From Treponema sp. (GTDB lineage: Bacteria; Spirochaetota; Spirochaetia; Treponematales; Breznakiellaceae): a DNA stretch of 5,746 bases. The notes under the pieces are model-generated. The model had not been told where the DNA came from and did no database searches. It saw nothing but the letters and a program-made list of their open reading frames with translations. The DNA lies in contig WQRT01000038.1 of assembly GCA_009786625.1 (NCBI GenBank), forward strand, positions 7,997-13,742, read 5' to 3'. How positions within the stretch are numbered: position 1 is the stretch's first letter; the number at the start of each line of letters is the position of its first letter. Shown here piece by piece: positions 5,435 through 5,746 of this stretch. Position numbers and translations under genes: made by a program.

Positions 5435-5746
5435 TTAGTCCGGCCTCATCCCCGGCACATCAAACTCAGGCGGGATCTTCACCGGCATTCCTCTTGAGTC
5501 AACAAAAGCCCATGTTACTTTTGCGTCTATTATCATTTCTTCTCCGCGCCAGATTTCCTGCGCCATCACGCCGCTGACTGCGCCCTTCTTGATCGGTTTA
5601 GATCTTATTTCAAGTTCGTCGTCTGTAAAAGCCGGTCTTTTGTAATTTATTTCGATGCGCGTAACGTAGGTTCCGTAGCCTGACTTGATTGCCTTATCGT
5701 AATCAAAACCGACCGCTTTTAAAAATTCAAAACGCGCGTATTCAAG
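5435..5746 (-). CDS. Acyl-CoA thioesterase, YbgC/FadM hotdog type, N-terminus outside the window
   Basis: On the minus strand an open frame enters at 5746 and ends with TAA at 5437-5435, giving 103 residues. No start lies inside the window; the first visible residues, LEYARFEFL, match the long catalytic helix of YbgC-type hotdog thioesterases, where the family reads YLxYxExARxEFL. The catalytic Asp of the HxxxxGH/D segment precedes this and lies off the right edge. RIEINYKRPAF (30-40), the QEIWRGEE strand (63-70), the AKVTWAFVDSRG turn (75-86) and the IPPEF ending (91-95) are typical of the family. Members hydrolyse short acyl-CoA or hydroxybenzoyl-CoA thioesters in the cytoplasm; the exact substrate cannot be told. 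About 30 N-terminal residues are missing. It converges on the small gene with a 27-base gap that holds no obvious terminator. Confidence 0.88.
   Translation of the reverse strand, partial: LEYARFEFLKAVGFDYDKAIKSGYGTYVTRIEINYKRPAFTDDELEIRSKPIKKGAVSGVMAQEIWRGEEMIIDAKVTWAFVDSRGMPVKIPPEFDVPGMRPD

Overview
This window looks like an ordinary stretch of bacterial chromosome with compact housekeeping genes and mid-range base composition. My best guess is a spirochaete, possibly Treponema-like. That rests on the general look of the TPR protein and the DusB and Ddl sequences, not on a diagnostic marker, so I hold it at low to moderate confidence.

Layout. A TPR-repeat protein, probably missing its N-terminus at the left edge, ends at 1173. 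A 115-base gap follows, with a near-consensus sigma-70 promoter (1209-1237) and a GntR-like palindrome over the predicted transcription start. It leads to a TatD-family metal-dependent hydrolase (1289-2065). The 222 bases after tatD hold a degenerate duplication of the tatD 3' end, two inverted CACGAACC-rich arms that look like a decayed repeat element, and an extended -10 promoter. Next is a DusB-type tRNA-dihydrouridine synthase; its start is best placed at 2288, because the longer reading frame runs into the repeat. A short gap carries a promoter whose predicted start coincides with the ATG of a rhomboid-type intramembrane protease (3413-4084). One base after that gene is D-alanine--D-alanine ligase (4086-5183), and after a strong Shine-Dalgarno comes a 70-residue unknown basic-tailed protein (5195-5407). 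Converging from the right edge is the C-terminal part of a YbgC/FadM-type hotdog acyl-CoA thioesterase (5435-5746, minus strand), which has no start codon inside the window.

How the genes fit together. Rhomboid, ddl and the small gene look like one operon. Ddl makes the D-Ala-D-Ala dipeptide for peptidoglycan, DusB modifies tRNA, and the TatD protein is a probable 3' nuclease or other metal hydrolase. No shared pathway joins them all.

I do not see a clear new biological system. The points most worth a second look are the TatD protein with a conserved metal-site Asp replaced by Glu, the promoter/operator in front of it, the possibly leaderless starts of dusB and the rhomboid gene, the decayed repeat before dusB, and the small protein whose N-terminus resembles the FliM/FliN/FliY leader peptide.
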